NCBI RefSeq assembly: GCF_030296575.1
Contig: NZ_AP027729.1
Coordinates: 2,728,001-2,792,000, forward strand
Direction of reading: 5' to 3'
DNA from: Paraoerskovia sediminicola
Lineage (GTDB): Bacteria > Actinomycetota > Actinomycetes > Actinomycetales > Cellulomonadaceae
DNA length: 64,000 nucleotides
Below, in pieces: positions 16,891-26,879 of the stretch; within the stretch, counting starts at the first letter, position 1, and every line of letters starts with the position of its first letter. The position numbers and the translations under genes are program-made. The notes beneath the pieces are model-generated. The model did not search any database. It was not told the DNA's origin and saw only the letters and a list, made by a program, of their open reading frames with translations.

Positions 16891-18722
16891 TGGTCGCCCA
16901 GGCAGACGTCGTCCCCGGTCTGGCGCCCGAGCGCCAGACCCTCGGGCGAACGGTGATCAAGTGGGTCACCTCGACCGACCACAAGACGATCGGGTACATG
17001 TACCTGATCACGTCGTTCATCTTCTTCTGCATCGGTGGCCTCATGGCCCTGGTGATCCGTGCAGAGCTCTTCGAGCCCGGCATCCAGCTCGTGCAGAGCA
17101 AGGAGCAGTACAACCAGCTGTTCACGATGCACGGCACGATCATGCTGCTGCTCTTCGCGACGCCGCTGTTCGCCGGCTTCGCGAACGTGATCATGCCGCT
17201 GCAGATCGGTGCGCCCGACGTCGCGTTCCCGCGGCTGAACATGTTCGCGTACTGGCTCTACCTCTTCGGTGGCCTCATCGCCTCGGCCGGCTTCTTCACG
17301 CCCCAGGGCGCTGCCTCGTTCGGATGGTTCGCCTATGCGCCACTGTCCAACACGACGTTCAGTCCGGGTCTCGGAGGAGACCTATGGGTCTTCGGGCTCG
17401 CACTGGGTGGTTTCGGCACGATCCTCGGTGCCGTCAACTTCATCACGACGATCATCACCATGCGCGCGCCGGGCATGACGATGTTCCGGATGCCGATCTT
17501 CTCGTGGAACATCCTGGTGACGAGCCTCCTCGTCCTCATGGCGTTCCCGCCGCTGGCGGCCGCGCTCTTCGCGCTCGGCGCCGACCGCAAGCTCGGTGCC
17601 CAGGTGTTCAACCCCGAGAACGGGGGAGCGATCCTCTGGCAGCACCTGTTCTGGTTCTTCGGGCACCCCGAGGTCTACATCATCGCGCTCCCGTTCTTCG
17701 GGATCGTCTCCGAGATCTTCCCGGTCTTCAGCCGCAAGCCGATCTTCGGGTACAAGACGCTCGTGTACGCGACGATCGCCATCGCGGCGCTCTCGGTCAC
17801 CGTGTGGGCGCACCACATGTACGTGACCGGGGCGGTCCTGCTCCCGTTCTTCGCCTTCATGACGATGCTCATCGCCATCCCGACCGGTGTGAAGTTCTTC
17901 AACTGGATCGGCACGATGTGGCGCGGCAAGCTGACGTTCGAGACACCGATGCTCTGGAGCATCGGGTTCCTCGTGACGTTCCTCTTCGGTGGTTTGACGG
18001 GCGTCATCCTGTCGAGCCCGGCGCTGGACTTCCACATCTCCGACACCTACTTCGTCGTGGCGCACTTCCACTACGTCGTGTTCGGCACGGTGGTCTTCGC
18101 GATGTTCGCCGGTTTCTACTTCTGGTGGCCCAAGTTCACCGGGCGCATGCTCAACGAGCGCCTCGGCAAGATCCACTTCTGGCTCCTCTTCGTCGGCTTC
18201 CACACGACGTTCCTCGTCCAGCACTGGCTGGGTGTCGAGGGCATGCCGCGTCGCTACGCCGACTACGGTCCCGCCGAGGGCTTCACCTGGGAGAACCAGC
18301 TGTCGACCATCGGGGCGTTCCTGCTCGCGGCCTCCACGCTGCCGTTCCTCTGGAACGTCTACACGACATGGCGCAACGCACCCAAGGTCACCGTCGACGA
18401 CCCCTGGGGCTACGGTCGCTCGCTCGAGTGGGCGACGTCCTGCCCGCCGCCGCGGCACAACTTCACCTCGCTCCCGCGGATCCGCTCGGAGTCCCCGGCG
18501 TTCGACCTGCACCACCCCGAGGTCGCCGCCATGGACCATGCCGTCACGAACCCGACGATCCTCGACCAGGTCTACGGCGAGGCCGACCGTCGCGGTGAGA
18601 AGGATGCCGCGATCGACCGCGTCGGGCGCGGGCCGGACGCGGCTTCGGCCTCGTCGTCGACCGTGATCATCGACGACCCCGCGGATCGCCGCGACACGAC
18701 CGACGGGAAGGACCAGAAGTGA
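16890..18722 (+). CDS. ctaD: Cytochrome c oxidase subunit I
   Basis: Catalytic subunit of the aa3 oxidase with haem a, haem a3 and CuB in the membrane. 610 residues with about twelve helices. Visible ligands and channel motifs: FTMHGTIML (haem a His), [14 protein letters not shown] (CuB His and cross-linked Tyr), AHHMYVTG (CuB His pair) and [12 protein letters not shown] (haem a3/a ligands). The C-terminal 60 residues are a polar extension. ATG overlaps the ctaC stop; its stop overlaps ctaF. Confidence 0.97.
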   Translation: MVAQADVVPGLAPERQTLGRTVIKWVTSTDHKTIGYMYLITSFIFFCIGGLMALVIRAELFEPGIQLVQSKEQYNQLFTMHGTIMLLLFATPLFAGFANVIMPLQIGAPDVAFPRLNMFAYWLYLFGGLIASAGFFTPQGAASFGWFAYAPLSNTTFSPGLGGDLWVFGLALGGFGTILGAVNFITTIITMRAPGMTMFRMPIFSWNILVTSLLVLMAFPPLAAALFALGADRKLGAQVFNPENGGAILWQHLFWFFGHPEVYIIALPFFGIVSEIFPVFSRKPIFGYKTLVYATIAIAALSVTVWAHHMYVTGAVLLPFFAFMTMLIAIPTGVKFFNWIGTMWRGKLTFETPMLWSIGFLVTFLFGGLTGVILSSPALDFHISDTYFVVAHFHYVVFGTVVFAMFAGFYFWWPKFTGRMLNERLGKIHFWLLFVGFHTTFLVQHWLGVEGMPRRYADYGPAEGFTWENQLSTIGAFLLAASTLPFLWNVYTTWRNAPKVTVDDPWGYGRSLEWATSCPPPRHNFTSLPRIRSESPAFDLHHPEVAAMDHAVTNPTILDQVYGEADRRGEKDAAIDRVGRGPDAASASSSTVIIDDPADRRDTTDGKDQK

Positions 18723-19120
18723 AGACCGAGTACAAGCTCTTCCTGGGGCTCGGGCCCTTCTTCGTCCTCATCGGGCTGATCTACGGCTTCTGGACCGAGT
18801 GGACCGAGCCCGTCGGCCCGATCGCCCTGATCCTCACCGCGGCCCTCGTCGCGATGATCGGCTCGTACCTGGCACTGACGGCCCGCCGCATCGACGACCG
18901 CCCCGAGGACGACCCGGACGGCCTGATCGAGGAGGGCGCCGGGGATCAGGGCGTGTACTCGCCGTGGAGCTGGTGGCCGCTGGCGATCGGTTTCGCTGCA
19001 GCGGTGCTCTTCGCGTCGCTCGCCATCGGCTGGTGGATGTTCTACATCGGCGCGGCGATCGGCGTCGTCGCCCTCGTGGGCTGGGTCTTCGAGTTCTCGC
19101 GCGGACAGCACGCGCACTGA
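18719..19120 (+). CDS. ctaF: Cytochrome c oxidase subunit IV (actinobacterial type)
   Basis: 133 residues with four hydrophobic helices, the small actinobacterial aa3 oxidase subunit. N-terminal [18 protein letters not shown] and [13 protein letters not shown] are typical. GTG start within the GTGA overlap with the ctaD stop. It ends the ctaCDF operon and is followed by a strong terminator. Confidence 0.92.
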   Translation: MKTEYKLFLGLGPFFVLIGLIYGFWTEWTEPVGPIALILTAALVAMIGSYLALTARRIDDRPEDDPDGLIEEGAGDQGVYSPWSWWPLAIGFAAAVLFASLAIGWWMFYIGAAIGVVALVGWVFEFSRGQHAH

Positions 19121-19145
19121 TCACGACCTGATCCGACAGATCGAC

Positions 19146-19179
19146 GAAGGGCCGGCCACCCACGGGTGGCCGGCCCTTC
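19146..19179 (+). terminator. Terminator of the ctaCDF operon
   Basis: A perfect 15-bp stem (19146-19160 with 19165-19179) and a CACG loop begins 25 bases after the ctaF stop. Confidence 0.88.
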
Positions 19180-19371
19180 GCGCGTCCGTAGGGTGTCGGG
19201 TACGCCGGAGAGTATTCCGGTGACCGTGCGGAACGCCTGAGGCGGACGTCATGACTCGCGCGGCCGCGCCGTGTGCGCGTCCGCCACTGCGCCCGAACAG
19301 GGGAGTGATGCTTGCTGCACTCGACCGGGACTCCGTGGCCGGCACGACGTGCGGGGCGCTGCGTGACACGC

Positions 19372-19411
19372 CGACGGGCCCGGTACCGAGTGGTCGGTAC
19401 CGGGCCCGTCG
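19372..19411 (-). terminator. Terminator of sodA
   Basis: A perfect 18-bp stem (19372-19389 with 19394-19411) with a 4-base loop, 75 bases beyond the sodA stop. The inner part contains a GGTACC palindrome on each arm. Confidence 0.82.
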
Positions 19412-19486
19412 AGGCGATCGCTCGCCGTGCTGCGGTGCTGTGCTCTGGTGCGTTCCGTCAGCCGGCGACGGACGCGCGACGGTGCG

Positions 19487-20110
19487 TCACGGGACGATGA
19501 GCCCCGCGGTCTGCGTGGTCGCGCGCTCGAGGCGTGCCTCGGCGTCGGCCCAGTTGACCACGTTGAACCAGGCCTCGAAGTAGTCGGCCTTCACGTTCTT
19601 GTAGTCCAGGTAGTAGGCGTGCTCCCAGCAGTCGAGCAGCACGATCGGCACGAGGCCGAGCGAGATGTTGCCCTGCTGGTCGTAGAGCTGGACGATGATC
19701 AGCTTCTTGCCGATCGAGTCCCAGGCGAGGATCGCCCAGCCGGAACCCTGGACGCCTGTGGCGACGGCGATGAAGTGCTTCTTGAACGCCTCGAAGGACC
19801 CGAAGTGCTCGGTGATGGCGTCGCCGATCGCGCCGGTGGGCTCACCGCCGCCCTCGGGGGACATGTTCGTCCAGAAGGCCGAGTGGTTCGTGTGTCCACC
19901 GAGGTGGAACGCGAGGTTCTTCTCGTGCATGTTGACCGTGGCGAGGTCGCCGCTCTCGCGCGCCTCGGCGAGCTTCTCGAGGGCCGTGTTCGCGCCGGTG
20001 ACGTAGGCCTGGTGGTGCTTCGAGTGGTGCAGCTCCATGATCTGGCCGGAGATGTGCGGCTCGAGGGCCCCGTAGTCGTATCCGAGGTCGGGGAGCTCAT
20101 AGACAGCCAT
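19487..20110 (-). CDS. sodA: Superoxide dismutase, Mn/Fe family
   Basis: 207-residue cytosolic enzyme that dismutates superoxide. Metal ligands are visible: the N-terminal His in [10 protein letters not shown], the second His in the [16 protein letters not shown] region, and Asp/His in [14 protein letters not shown]. Residue patterns fit the Mn/Fe family; metal choice is not certain from sequence. The stretch is single-gene with its own AGGAGG ribosome site. Placing it between the oxidase and bc1 gene clusters fits its role against respiratory superoxide. Confidence 0.95.
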   Translation of the reverse strand: MAVYELPDLGYDYGALEPHISGQIMELHHSKHHQAYVTGANTALEKLAEARESGDLATVNMHEKNLAFHLGGHTNHSAFWTNMSPEGGGEPTGAIGDAITEHFGSFEAFKKHFIAVATGVQGSGWAILAWDSIGKKLIIVQLYDQQGNISLGLVPIVLLDCWEHAYYLDYKNVKADYFEAWFNVVNWADAEARLERATTQTAGLIVP

Positions 20111-20200
20111 GCTGATCCTCCTGTGTCGGGCCGACGCGCGGAGGCGTCGGCATCTGCGTCATGTCGCGGCGCCGTGGCGTCAGGACATGCGGTATGTGGC

Positions 20201-20249
20201 GATGGCCCGCGACGAGGACCACCACAAGGGTGTCTCGTCGCGGGCCATC
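20201..20249 (-). terminator. Terminator of the ctaE-qcrCAB operon
   Basis: A perfect 16-bp stem (20201-20216 with 20234-20249) with a 17-base loop lies 40 bases downstream of the qcrB stop on the minus strand. Confidence 0.8.
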
Positions 20250-20288
20250 AAACTCTGCACGAAGGTCGCGCTGCTCGCCGGTCGGGAG

Positions 20289-21962
20289 TCAGTGCGCGCG
20301 CCCGGAGTCGATCTGCTGCGGCTCGGACGTGGTGTCCGTCTCGAGCTCGTCGTGCGATCCGTGGGAGTGGGCCGCAGCGAGCTCGGCGGGGGTCACCGGC
20401 TCGACGCGGTCCTCGTAGAAGAAGCTCGAGAGCCGTGAGAGGCGCCGCTCGCTGGCGTACCCCTTGCGACGGACTCCGCGGGAGTCCGTGGCGGGTGCGA
20501 CCTCGAGCGGCCGGTGTGCGTCGTAGTTGACGCGCAGCCAGCGCTCCTGCTCGTCGAGCGGGCGGTGCACCTCGATGTACTCACCGTTCGCGAACCGGAC
20601 GATGCGCCCGGTCTCGTGCCCGTGGAGCACCAGCTCGCGGTCCTTGCGCTGGAGACCGAGGCAGATGCGCTTCGTGATCCAGAACGCGAACCAGGGGCCG
20701 ACGAAGATCAGGATCCTGAACGCCCAGGTGATCTGGTTCAGCGACATCGAGAAGTGCGTCGCGATGAGGTCGTTGGACCCGGCGAGCGCGAGGATGATGA
20801 ACGCGGTGAGGAACGCGACGCCGAGGCCCGTGCGGACCGGGACGTTGCGCGGACGGTCGAGCACGTGGTGCTCGCGCTTGTCCTTCGTCACCGCTGCCTC
20901 GAGGAACGGGTACACGAAGAGGAACGTGAACAGGATCCCTGGGATGACGACAGCAGGGATCAGGACGTTGAGGCTCAGCGTGAAGCCCCAGAACTCGAAC
21001 TCCGGTTGCCCCGGCATGAGTCGGAGCGAGCCCTCGAGGAAGAGCATGTACCAGTCCGGCTGGGCGCCGGCCGAGACGGGGGAGGGGTCGAACGGCCCGT
21101 AGTTCCAGACGTTGTTGATGGCCATCGTCGCGCCCATGAGGGCGATGACGCCGAAGACGACGAAGAAGAAGCCGCCGGCCTTCGCGACGTACACGGGGAA
21201 CAGCGGGAACCCGACGACGTTCTTGTCGGTGCGGCCGCCGCCCGGGTACTGCGTGTGCTTGTGGAGCACGACCATGAGCAGGTGGACACCGACGAGCGCG
21301 AGGATCAGGCCCGGGACCACGAGGATGTGGAGCGTGAACAGCCTCGGGATGATGTCCTCGCCCGGGAACTCCCCGCCGAACACGAAGTACGACATGTAGG
21401 AGCCGATGATCGGGATCGACTTGATCACGCCGTCCGTGATGCGGAGGCCGTTGCCGGAGAGGACGTCGTCGGGGAGCGAGTACCCGGTGAAGCCGGCGCC
21501 GAGGCCGAGGATCATCAGCAGGGTGCCGACGAGCCAGTTGAGCTCACGGGGCTTGCGGAACGCGCCGGTGAAGAACACGCGCATCATGTGCGTGACGATC
21601 GCCGCCATGAAGAGCAGCGCGGCCCAGTGGTGGATCTGCCGCATGAGCAGCCCGCCGCGCACCTCGAACGACGTGTGCAGCGTCGAGCTGAACGCCTCCG
21701 ACATGAGGACGCCGTCCATCGTCGCCGGCGGGCCGTGGTGCGTGATGAGCGCCATCGACGGGACGAAGAACATCGTCAGGAAGAACCCCGAGATGATCAG
21801 GACCACGAACGAGTAGAGAGCGATCTCGCCGAGGAGGAAGGACCAGTGGTCCGGGAAGGTCTTCCGGGCGAACTCCTTGACGGCCTTGCCCAGTCCGGTG
21901 CGCTGGTCGAGGTAGTCCGCTGTGCCGTTGGCCGCGCGCTGCGCGGGTGTCGTGGTGCTCAC
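20289..21962 (-). CDS. qcrB: Cytochrome bc1 complex cytochrome b subunit
   Basis: Membrane core of menaquinol:cytochrome c reductase. 557 residues: eight helices with the two haem-b His pairs (QIHHWAALLFMAAIVTHMM and FTLHILVVPGLILALVGVHLL), the Qo-site motif PDWY in AQPDWYMLF (actinobacterial variant of PEWY), and a long polar C-terminal extension of about 110 residues. The GTG at 21962 shares GTGA with the qcrA stop and has GGGAG upstream; an ATG at 21977 is less likely. Confidence 0.96.
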   Translation of the reverse strand: MSTTTPAQRAANGTADYLDQRTGLGKAVKEFARKTFPDHWSFLLGEIALYSFVVLIISGFFLTMFFVPSMALITHHGPPATMDGVLMSEAFSSTLHTSFEVRGGLLMRQIHHWAALLFMAAIVTHMMRVFFTGAFRKPRELNWLVGTLLMILGLGAGFTGYSLPDDVLSGNGLRITDGVIKSIPIIGSYMSYFVFGGEFPGEDIIPRLFTLHILVVPGLILALVGVHLLMVVLHKHTQYPGGGRTDKNVVGFPLFPVYVAKAGGFFFVVFGVIALMGATMAINNVWNYGPFDPSPVSAGAQPDWYMLFLEGSLRLMPGQPEFEFWGFTLSLNVLIPAVVIPGILFTFLFVYPFLEAAVTKDKREHHVLDRPRNVPVRTGLGVAFLTAFIILALAGSNDLIATHFSMSLNQITWAFRILIFVGPWFAFWITKRICLGLQRKDRELVLHGHETGRIVRFANGEYIEVHRPLDEQERWLRVNYDAHRPLEVAPATDSRGVRRKGYASERRLSRLSSFFYEDRVEPVTPAELAAAHSHGSHDELETDTTSEPQQIDSGRAH

Positions 21963-22981
21963 TTCAGACGCTCCCAATAGCTCGGCCCGACTGGCTCGTG
22001 GAAGTCGCTCTGCGCGACGAGGTACCCCTCGTCGTCGATCTCGATCGGCAGCTGGGGGAGCGGCCGGTGCGCGGGACCGAAGACGACCTTGGCGCCGTCA
22101 GCGACGTCGAACGTCGACTGGTGGCAGGGGCACAGGAGGTGGTGCGTCTGCTGCTCGTACAGGGCGACGGGGCAGCCGACGTGGGTGCAGATCTTGGAGT
22201 ACGCGACGATGCCGTCGTACGACCAGCCCTCACGGTCGGGGGCTTCCTTGAGGTCGCGCGGATCCATCCGGACGAGGAGGACGACTGCCTTGGCCTTCTC
22301 GGTGATCCATTCGTGCGACTCGCGCTCCTCCTCGGAGACGTCGGGGATCACGTGGAAGACGTTGCCCATGGTGACGTCCGCTGCGCGGATCGGCCGGCCG
22401 GTGGGGTCGGTCGCGAGCCGCATGCCCTTCTCCCAGCGCGTGTGCCGGAACTTCGAGACGTTCCAGTCCCCGCCGACGCTGCTGACGAGCGGGACCGCGA
22501 TGGTGAGGGGGAAGAGGGCGAGCGCCGAGAGCGCGGCGCCCTTGAGGACGCCTCGACGGGCGATCCCCGAGTCGGCGATGCCGTCGTCGAGCTTTTGGAC
22601 GGCCGCCTCGCGGACGTCGTCGGGCGACCGCTGCTCGTGGCGCTCCTCGACGACCTCGTGGTCGCTCATGATCGCCTTCGCCCAGTGGACTGCGGCGAGG
22701 CCGATGCCGAGCAGCGCGAACGCGATGCCGAGGCCGAGCGTGAGGTTGGACAGCCGGGTCCCGGCGGTCGTCCCGTCCGGACGGATCGCGAAGTAGGCGA
22801 CCATCGAACCGATCGTGCCGATCACGGAGATCCCGAACAGCGCCGCGACCTGTCGCTCCGCGCGCTTGCTGGCGGCGGGCTCCACGTCGGCGCGCCGCTG
22901 GCGGTGCTCCGGCATCCCCGGGTCGGTGAACTTCTCCGGGTGCCCGGAGGTCAGCTCTGTCGAGCTCTTCTCGTCGCTCAT
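21959..22981 (-). CDS. qcrA: Cytochrome bc1 complex Rieske iron-sulfur subunit
   Basis: 340 residues with three N-terminal membrane helices (the actinobacterial form) and a periplasmic Rieske domain. The [2Fe-2S] ligands are in CTHVGCPVAL and CPCHQSTFDV. A segment RRGVLKGAALSALALFPL before the third helix resembles the twin-arginine-type signal known in this family. ATG at 22981 shares ATGA with qcrC. Longer upstream starts exist but run into qcrC. Confidence 0.95.
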   Translation of the reverse strand: MSDEKSSTELTSGHPEKFTDPGMPEHRQRRADVEPAASKRAERQVAALFGISVIGTIGSMVAYFAIRPDGTTAGTRLSNLTLGLGIAFALLGIGLAAVHWAKAIMSDHEVVEERHEQRSPDDVREAAVQKLDDGIADSGIARRGVLKGAALSALALFPLTIAVPLVSSVGGDWNVSKFRHTRWEKGMRLATDPTGRPIRAADVTMGNVFHVIPDVSEEERESHEWITEKAKAVVLLVRMDPRDLKEAPDREGWSYDGIVAYSKICTHVGCPVALYEQQTHHLLCPCHQSTFDVADGAKVVFGPAHRPLPQLPIEIDDEGYLVAQSDFHEPVGPSYWERLK

Positions 22982-23757
22982 GAGGACTTCGCTCCGATCC
23001 ACACTGCTGCGCCCACCAGGAGGCCCATGCCGACGACCCAGACCCACAGGCCCTCGCTGACCGGTCCGAGCGAACCGAGGGTCAGGCCACCGGCCGAGCC
23101 GTCGTGCTGCTCGGCGAGGTAGGCGATCACGTCGCGCTTCTCCTCAGGGGTGATGTTGGCGTCGTTGAACACGGGCATCGACTGCGGGCCGGTCAGCATC
23201 GCCTGGTAGATGTTGCGCGGCTCGACGTCCAGCAGCGCGGGCGCGAACTTGCCCTCGGACAGGGCGCCGCCGGCGCCGATCGCGTTGTGGCACATCGCGC
23301 AGTTCGTGCGGAAGACGGAGGCGCCGAGGGCAGGGTCGCCCTTCGAGGCGTCGACCATCTCGTCGGTGGGGATCGCCGGACCCGCGCCGAGCGACGCGAC
23401 GTACGCCGCGAGCTGGCTGGTCTGCTCGGCGTCCATCTGCGCGGGCTTCTCGATCGCCTGGGGACCGCTCGCCTGCATCGGCATGCGACCCGTGGAGACC
23501 TGGAAGTCGACCGCGGCAGCACCGACGCCGACCAGGGACGGAACGGTGTCGGAGCCCTCGGCGTCAGGACCGTGGCACGTGGCGCAGTTGGCCTGGAAGA
23601 GCTTCTCGCCCGTCTCGATGTCCTGGACGCTGGCGGTGTCGGCGCTGGCTGGGGAGGGCGCTAGGAGGGCGTAGACGCCTCCCGTGACCAGGAGCGCCAG
23701 CAGCAGCAGCACGACCGGGGCCAACCGGTGGTGCCTGCGGGCGGCGAGTGCCTTCAC
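22978..23757 (-). CDS. qcrC: Dihaem cytochrome cc subunit of the bc1 complex
   Basis: 259 residues: N-terminal membrane anchor, two cytochrome c domains with haem sites CATCHG and CAMCHN, and a C-terminal membrane helix (LWVWVVGMGLLVGAAVW). It carries electrons directly to CuA of the aa3 oxidase in the supercomplex, so no separate cytochrome c is needed. GTG at 23757 is preferred because GAGG lies eight bases upstream; an in-frame ATG at 23778 lacks a ribosome site. Confidence 0.95.
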   Translation of the reverse strand: MKALAARRHHRLAPVVLLLLALLVTGGVYALLAPSPASADTASVQDIETGEKLFQANCATCHGPDAEGSDTVPSLVGVGAAAVDFQVSTGRMPMQASGPQAIEKPAQMDAEQTSQLAAYVASLGAGPAIPTDEMVDASKGDPALGASVFRTNCAMCHNAIGAGGALSEGKFAPALLDVEPRNIYQAMLTGPQSMPVFNDANITPEEKRDVIAYLAEQHDGSAGGLTLGSLGPVSEGLWVWVVGMGLLVGAAVWIGAKSS

Positions 23758-23827
23758 GAATCGATCCTCGTCTCGCATCGGGGGAGCAGGGGCTGGGTGC
23801 GGCGGCGGGGTCCCGCCGTCCGGCAGG

Positions 23828-24468
23828 TCACCGAAGGATGTAGATCACCAGGAAGAGGGCGATCCACACGACGTCGACGAAGTGCCAGTAGTACGAGGTG
23901 ACGATTCCGGTCGTCGCCTCGTGGTGGCCGAAGTTCTTGGCCGCGAACGACCGGCCGAGCAGGAGGAGGAAGGCGATCAGGCCGCCGACCACGTGCAGCC
24001 CGTGGAAGCCGGTGGTCAGGTAGAACACCGATCCGTAGGGGCTGGAGGAGATCGTCAGTCCGTGCTCGACGAGCTCGGCGTACTCGAAGATCTGGCCACC
24101 GATGAAGAAGGCGCCCATCACGTAGGTGAGGGTCATCCACTCGTTCATCCCCCACCGGGGCAGGTTGAAGATCGACCCGCTGCGGACCGGCTGGAAGCGC
24201 TCGGCGGCGGTGACGCCCGCCTGGCAGGTGAAGGACGACGCCACCAGGACCAGCGTGTTGATCGTCGCGAACGTCAGGTTGAGGTGGTCGGTCTGCGCCG
24301 CCCACTCCTCCTGAGGCATCACTGACCGGATCGTGAAGTACATCGCGAAGAGGCCGGCGAAGAACATGAGCTCGCTCGCGAGCCAGACGATGGTCCCGAC
24401 CGATACGGGGTTCGGTCGGTTGACACTCACGTTCTGGTGGGCGTGGGGGCAGCCGTTGCGGTCGTCAC
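23828..24468 (-). CDS. ctaE: Cytochrome c oxidase subunit III, N-terminus frame-broken
   Basis: aa3 oxidase subunit III with five hydrophobic helices ([19 protein letters not shown] first, [19 protein letters not shown] last). A GTG at 24430 gives an uninterrupted 200-residue protein. But upstream the frame VTTATAAP runs from a GTG at 24468 and stops just before joining. One extra base in the G5 run at 24445-24449 (C run on this strand) joins it as [21 protein letters not shown], the N-terminus usual in relatives. The GTG at 24468 also has CATACT seven bases upstream. First gene of ctaE-qcrCAB. Confidence 0.93.
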
Positions 24469-24475
24469 GGGAGCC

Positions 24476-24481
24476 AGTATG
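24476..24481 (-). promoter_or_regulatory. CATACT -10 box of ctaE-qcrCAB
   Basis: Minus-strand CATACT ends seven bases before the proposed GTG start at 24468. Confidence 0.4.
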
Positions 24482-24811
24482 GCCGACGACGAGGTGGTTT
24501 GGGACACCGGAGCGGCCGGTCAGAGGCGGTTTGCATCACAAATCCTTCATATTTCCGGACTGGTCTCCTCACCTGGTGACGGATCAAAATGAAGTGTCAC
24601 CAAAGGTGCGCTCAGGACAGGCGCGCACCCTTCCGGCAGGCTGCGGGACCGTGCCGCGAGCCCGCGCGGCGACGCGATGTGCGCCGGGTCACGTCCCGGT
24701 GCCGTTCACGCGCCGGTCCGTGCCAAGATTGGGGCGTTCGGGCGCAGCGACCGGTTGCGTCCTCGTGCGGGTGGACGGCGCGTCCGGCGCCCCTCGACGA
24801 CGAAGGTGATG
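24482..24811. other. 330-bp intergenic region between divergent ctaE and receiver-like gene
   Basis: Contains the ctaE promoter and a comparatively AT-rich patch (24541-24605). An inverted repeat GGTGAC (24575-24580) / GTCACC (24596-24601), with flanking ACCT/AGGT partly matching, could be a regulator site for the respiratory operon. No gene is seen. Confidence 0.45.
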
Positions 24812-25273
24812 GTGACGGCAACGATGGCGACGACGGATTCGGCTGCGGGTACGGACGTCCGGACGACACACGGATCCCACGGCTCCGAGGCGTCGACCAA
24901 GGGCCCCCGTGTGCTGCTGTACAGCGACGACTCGACGGTGCGTGCGCACGTGCGTACCGCCGTCGGCCCACGGCTGCGCGCGCACGCGCCCGAGATCGAG
25001 TGGTTCGAGGTGGCCACGGCGGACGCGGTCGTCGAGCAGGCGGACGCCGGCGGCTGGGACCTCTTCGTCCTCGACGGCGAGGCCGACAAGGTCGGCGGCA
25101 TGGGGATCTCACGGCAGCTCAAGAACGAGATCTACGAGTGCCCGCCGATCCTGGTCCTCACCGGCCGCCCGCAGGACGGATGGCTCGCCTCGTGGTCGCT
25201 CGCGGACGACGCCGTCCCGCGCCCGCTCGACCCGATCGCCCTACAGAAGGCCGTCGCCGCGCTCCTGGCATGA
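24812..25273 (+). CDS. Receiver-domain-like protein next to trpD
   Basis: 153 residues: a Thr/Ala-rich tail of about 35 residues, then a CheY-like alpha/beta domain ([50 protein letters not shown]). The acidic DD pair, the Asp of VLDGE and the Thr of LTGR correspond to receiver positions, but the invariant Lys of KPxD is Arg (PRPLDP). It has no output domain. It may therefore be an unphosphorylated or atypical receiver acting by protein contact. GTG at 24812 has GAAGG five bases upstream; ATG at 24824 is possible. It directly precedes trpD. Confidence 0.7.
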   Translation: MTATMATTDSAAGTDVRTTHGSHGSEASTKGPRVLLYSDDSTVRAHVRTAVGPRLRAHAPEIEWFEVATADAVVEQADAGGWDLFVLDGEADKVGGMGISRQLKNEIYECPPILVLTGRPQDGWLASWSLADDAVPRPLDPIALQKAVAALLA

Positions 25274-25352
25274 CGTCGCCGGCGCCTCGAACGGACTGAC
25301 GCACCTACGCACGCCCGTCGACGCTCGTCGACGACCGACCTCAGGAGACACC

Positions 25353-26435
25353 GTGCCCGAGACCCCCGCGCGCCCCGCCGTCGACACCGTGCCGCCCACC
25401 TGGCCGTCGTTGCTGTCGGGGCTCGTCCGCGGTGAGGACCTGTCGCGCGCCGACGCCGCGTGGGCCATGGGCGAGGTGATGGCCGGGGCCGTCCCGCCGG
25501 CCAGGCTCGCGGGTTTCCTCGTGGCGCTGCGCTGCAAGGGCGAGACGGTCGACGAGCTCACCGGGCTCGCCGACACCATGCTCGCGAACGCGCGCAGGTT
25601 CGTCGTGGACGGACCCTCCGTCGACATCGTCGGCACCGGCGGGGACCTGGCGCACACCGTGAACATCTCCACGATGGCGGCGGTCGTCGTCGCGGGGACG
25701 GGCCTGCGCGTCGTGAAGCACGGGAACCGGGCCGCCTCGTCGTCGTCAGGCTCTGCCGACGTGCTCGAGGAGCTCGGGATCAGGCTCGACCACACCCCGG
25801 AGCGCGTCCGGGAGATCGCGCTCGAGGCGGGTATCACCTTCTGCTTCGCCGCGGTGTTCCACCCGTCCATGCGGCACGCCGGGGCGGCGCGCAAGGACCT
25901 GGGTGTCCCCACCGCGTTCAACCTCCTGGGCCCGCTGACGAATCCCGCCCAGCCGGCCGCCGTCGCCGTCGGCTGCGCGGACGCCCAGGCGGCCCCGCTG
26001 ATGGCTGGGGTCTTCGCCGCGCGGGGCACCAGCGCGCTGGTGTTCCGCGGCGACGACGGCCTCGACGAGCTGGCCGCGACGGGGAGCACGACGCTGTGGG
26101 AGGTCCGGGACGGCACCGTCGTCGTGCACCGGATCGACCCGGCCGTCGATCTCGGGCTCGCCAGGATCACCGTCCAGGACCTGCGCGGGGGATCGGCGCA
26201 GGAGAACGCCACCGTCGCGCGCGACCTGCTCGCCGGCGCGACCGGAGCGGTGCGCGAGACCGTCCTGCTCAACGCGGCTGCGGCCATCGTCGCCGACGCG
26301 TCGCTGCCCGGGACCGGCGAGGGCCCGCTCGTCGACCGGCTGCGGGCGGGGATGCAGCACGCTGCGCAGAGCGTCGACAGCGGTTCGGCCGCGTCGGTGA
26401 TGGAGGCGTGGGCGAAGGCTTCGGCAGTCGCCTGA
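25353..26435 (+). CDS. trpD: Anthranilate phosphoribosyltransferase
   Basis: Second committed step of tryptophan synthesis: transfers the phosphoribosyl group of PRPP to anthranilate. 360 residues. PRPP/Mg motifs [15 protein letters not shown] and [20 protein letters not shown] are intact, as is [27 protein letters not shown] at 25353 has AGGAG five bases upstream. Other trp genes are not nearby, as is common in actinobacteria. Confidence 0.95.
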   Translation: MPETPARPAVDTVPPTWPSLLSGLVRGEDLSRADAAWAMGEVMAGAVPPARLAGFLVALRCKGETVDELTGLADTMLANARRFVVDGPSVDIVGTGGDLAHTVNISTMAAVVVAGTGLRVVKHGNRAASSSSGSADVLEELGIRLDHTPERVREIALEAGITFCFAAVFHPSMRHAGAARKDLGVPTAFNLLGPLTNPAQPAAVAVGCADAQAAPLMAGVFAARGTSALVFRGDDGLDELAATGSTTLWEVRDGTVVVHRIDPAVDLGLARITVQDLRGGSAQENATVARDLLAGATGAVRETVLLNAAAAIVADASLPGTGEGPLVDRLRAGMQHAAQSVDSGSAASVMEAWAKASAVA

Positions 26436-26540
26436 GACCAGGCGCCGGGTCCGCTCAGCGGCACCTTCTGCTCAGCGGCCCCGTCGACGAGAACCCGCAC
26501 CGCCGAGAGGCGCCCAGCCGAGGCCGAGCTGCGCGTCGGC

Positions 26541-26822
26541 TCAGTCCCCGAGACCCAGCGCGAAGGCCTGCTCGAGGTCGACGTCGGAGTAGGCGCGGAA
26601 CGCGACCAGCGTCTCCGTGCGGACCACGCCGTCGACCTTGCTGAGCTGGTCGGCGATGACGTCCGCGAGCCGGCTGTGCTCGCGCACGCGGATCATGGCG
26701 ACGAGATCGGCCTTGCCAGTCACGGAGTAGACCTCGCTCACCCCGTCGATCGCGGTGACGGCCGCGGCGACCTCGGGGATCCGGTCCGGCGTGGTGTCGA
26801 TGAGGACGATGGCGGTCAGCAC
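26541..26822 (-). CDS. Stand-alone Lrp/AsnC ligand-binding (RAM) domain protein
   Basis: 93 residues forming a single RAM domain: TAIVLIDTTPDRIPEVAAAV, GVSEVYSVTGKADLVAMIRV, VRTETLVAFRAYSD. There is no helix-turn-helix, so it cannot bind DNA alone. Stand-alone RAM proteins oligomerise and bind amino acids, and may modulate full-length Lrp proteins. GTG start at 26822 with GGAGAG eight bases upstream. Confidence 0.87.
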   Translation of the reverse strand: MLTAIVLIDTTPDRIPEVAAAVTAIDGVSEVYSVTGKADLVAMIRVREHSRLADVIADQLSKVDGVVRTETLVAFRAYSDVDLEQAFALGLGD

Positions 26823-26879
26823 GATGGGCTCTCCTCGGGTCGCTCCGCGGCCGTGGGGTCTCGGCCGTCGCCGACCAAC

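Larger units (their letters stand above)
19121..19486. other. 366-bp intergenic region with two terminators
   Basis: Between the convergent ctaF and sodA genes. It holds two near-perfect hairpins (19146-19179 and 19372-19411). The 190 bases between them contain only short frames with no recognisable protein; nothing else supportable is seen. Confidence 0.7.

Noticed and set aside
19181..19371. Short frames between the two terminators (for example 19251-19583)
   Set aside because: No ribosome sites, no recognisable domains, and they run into the sodA terminator and gene in antisense.
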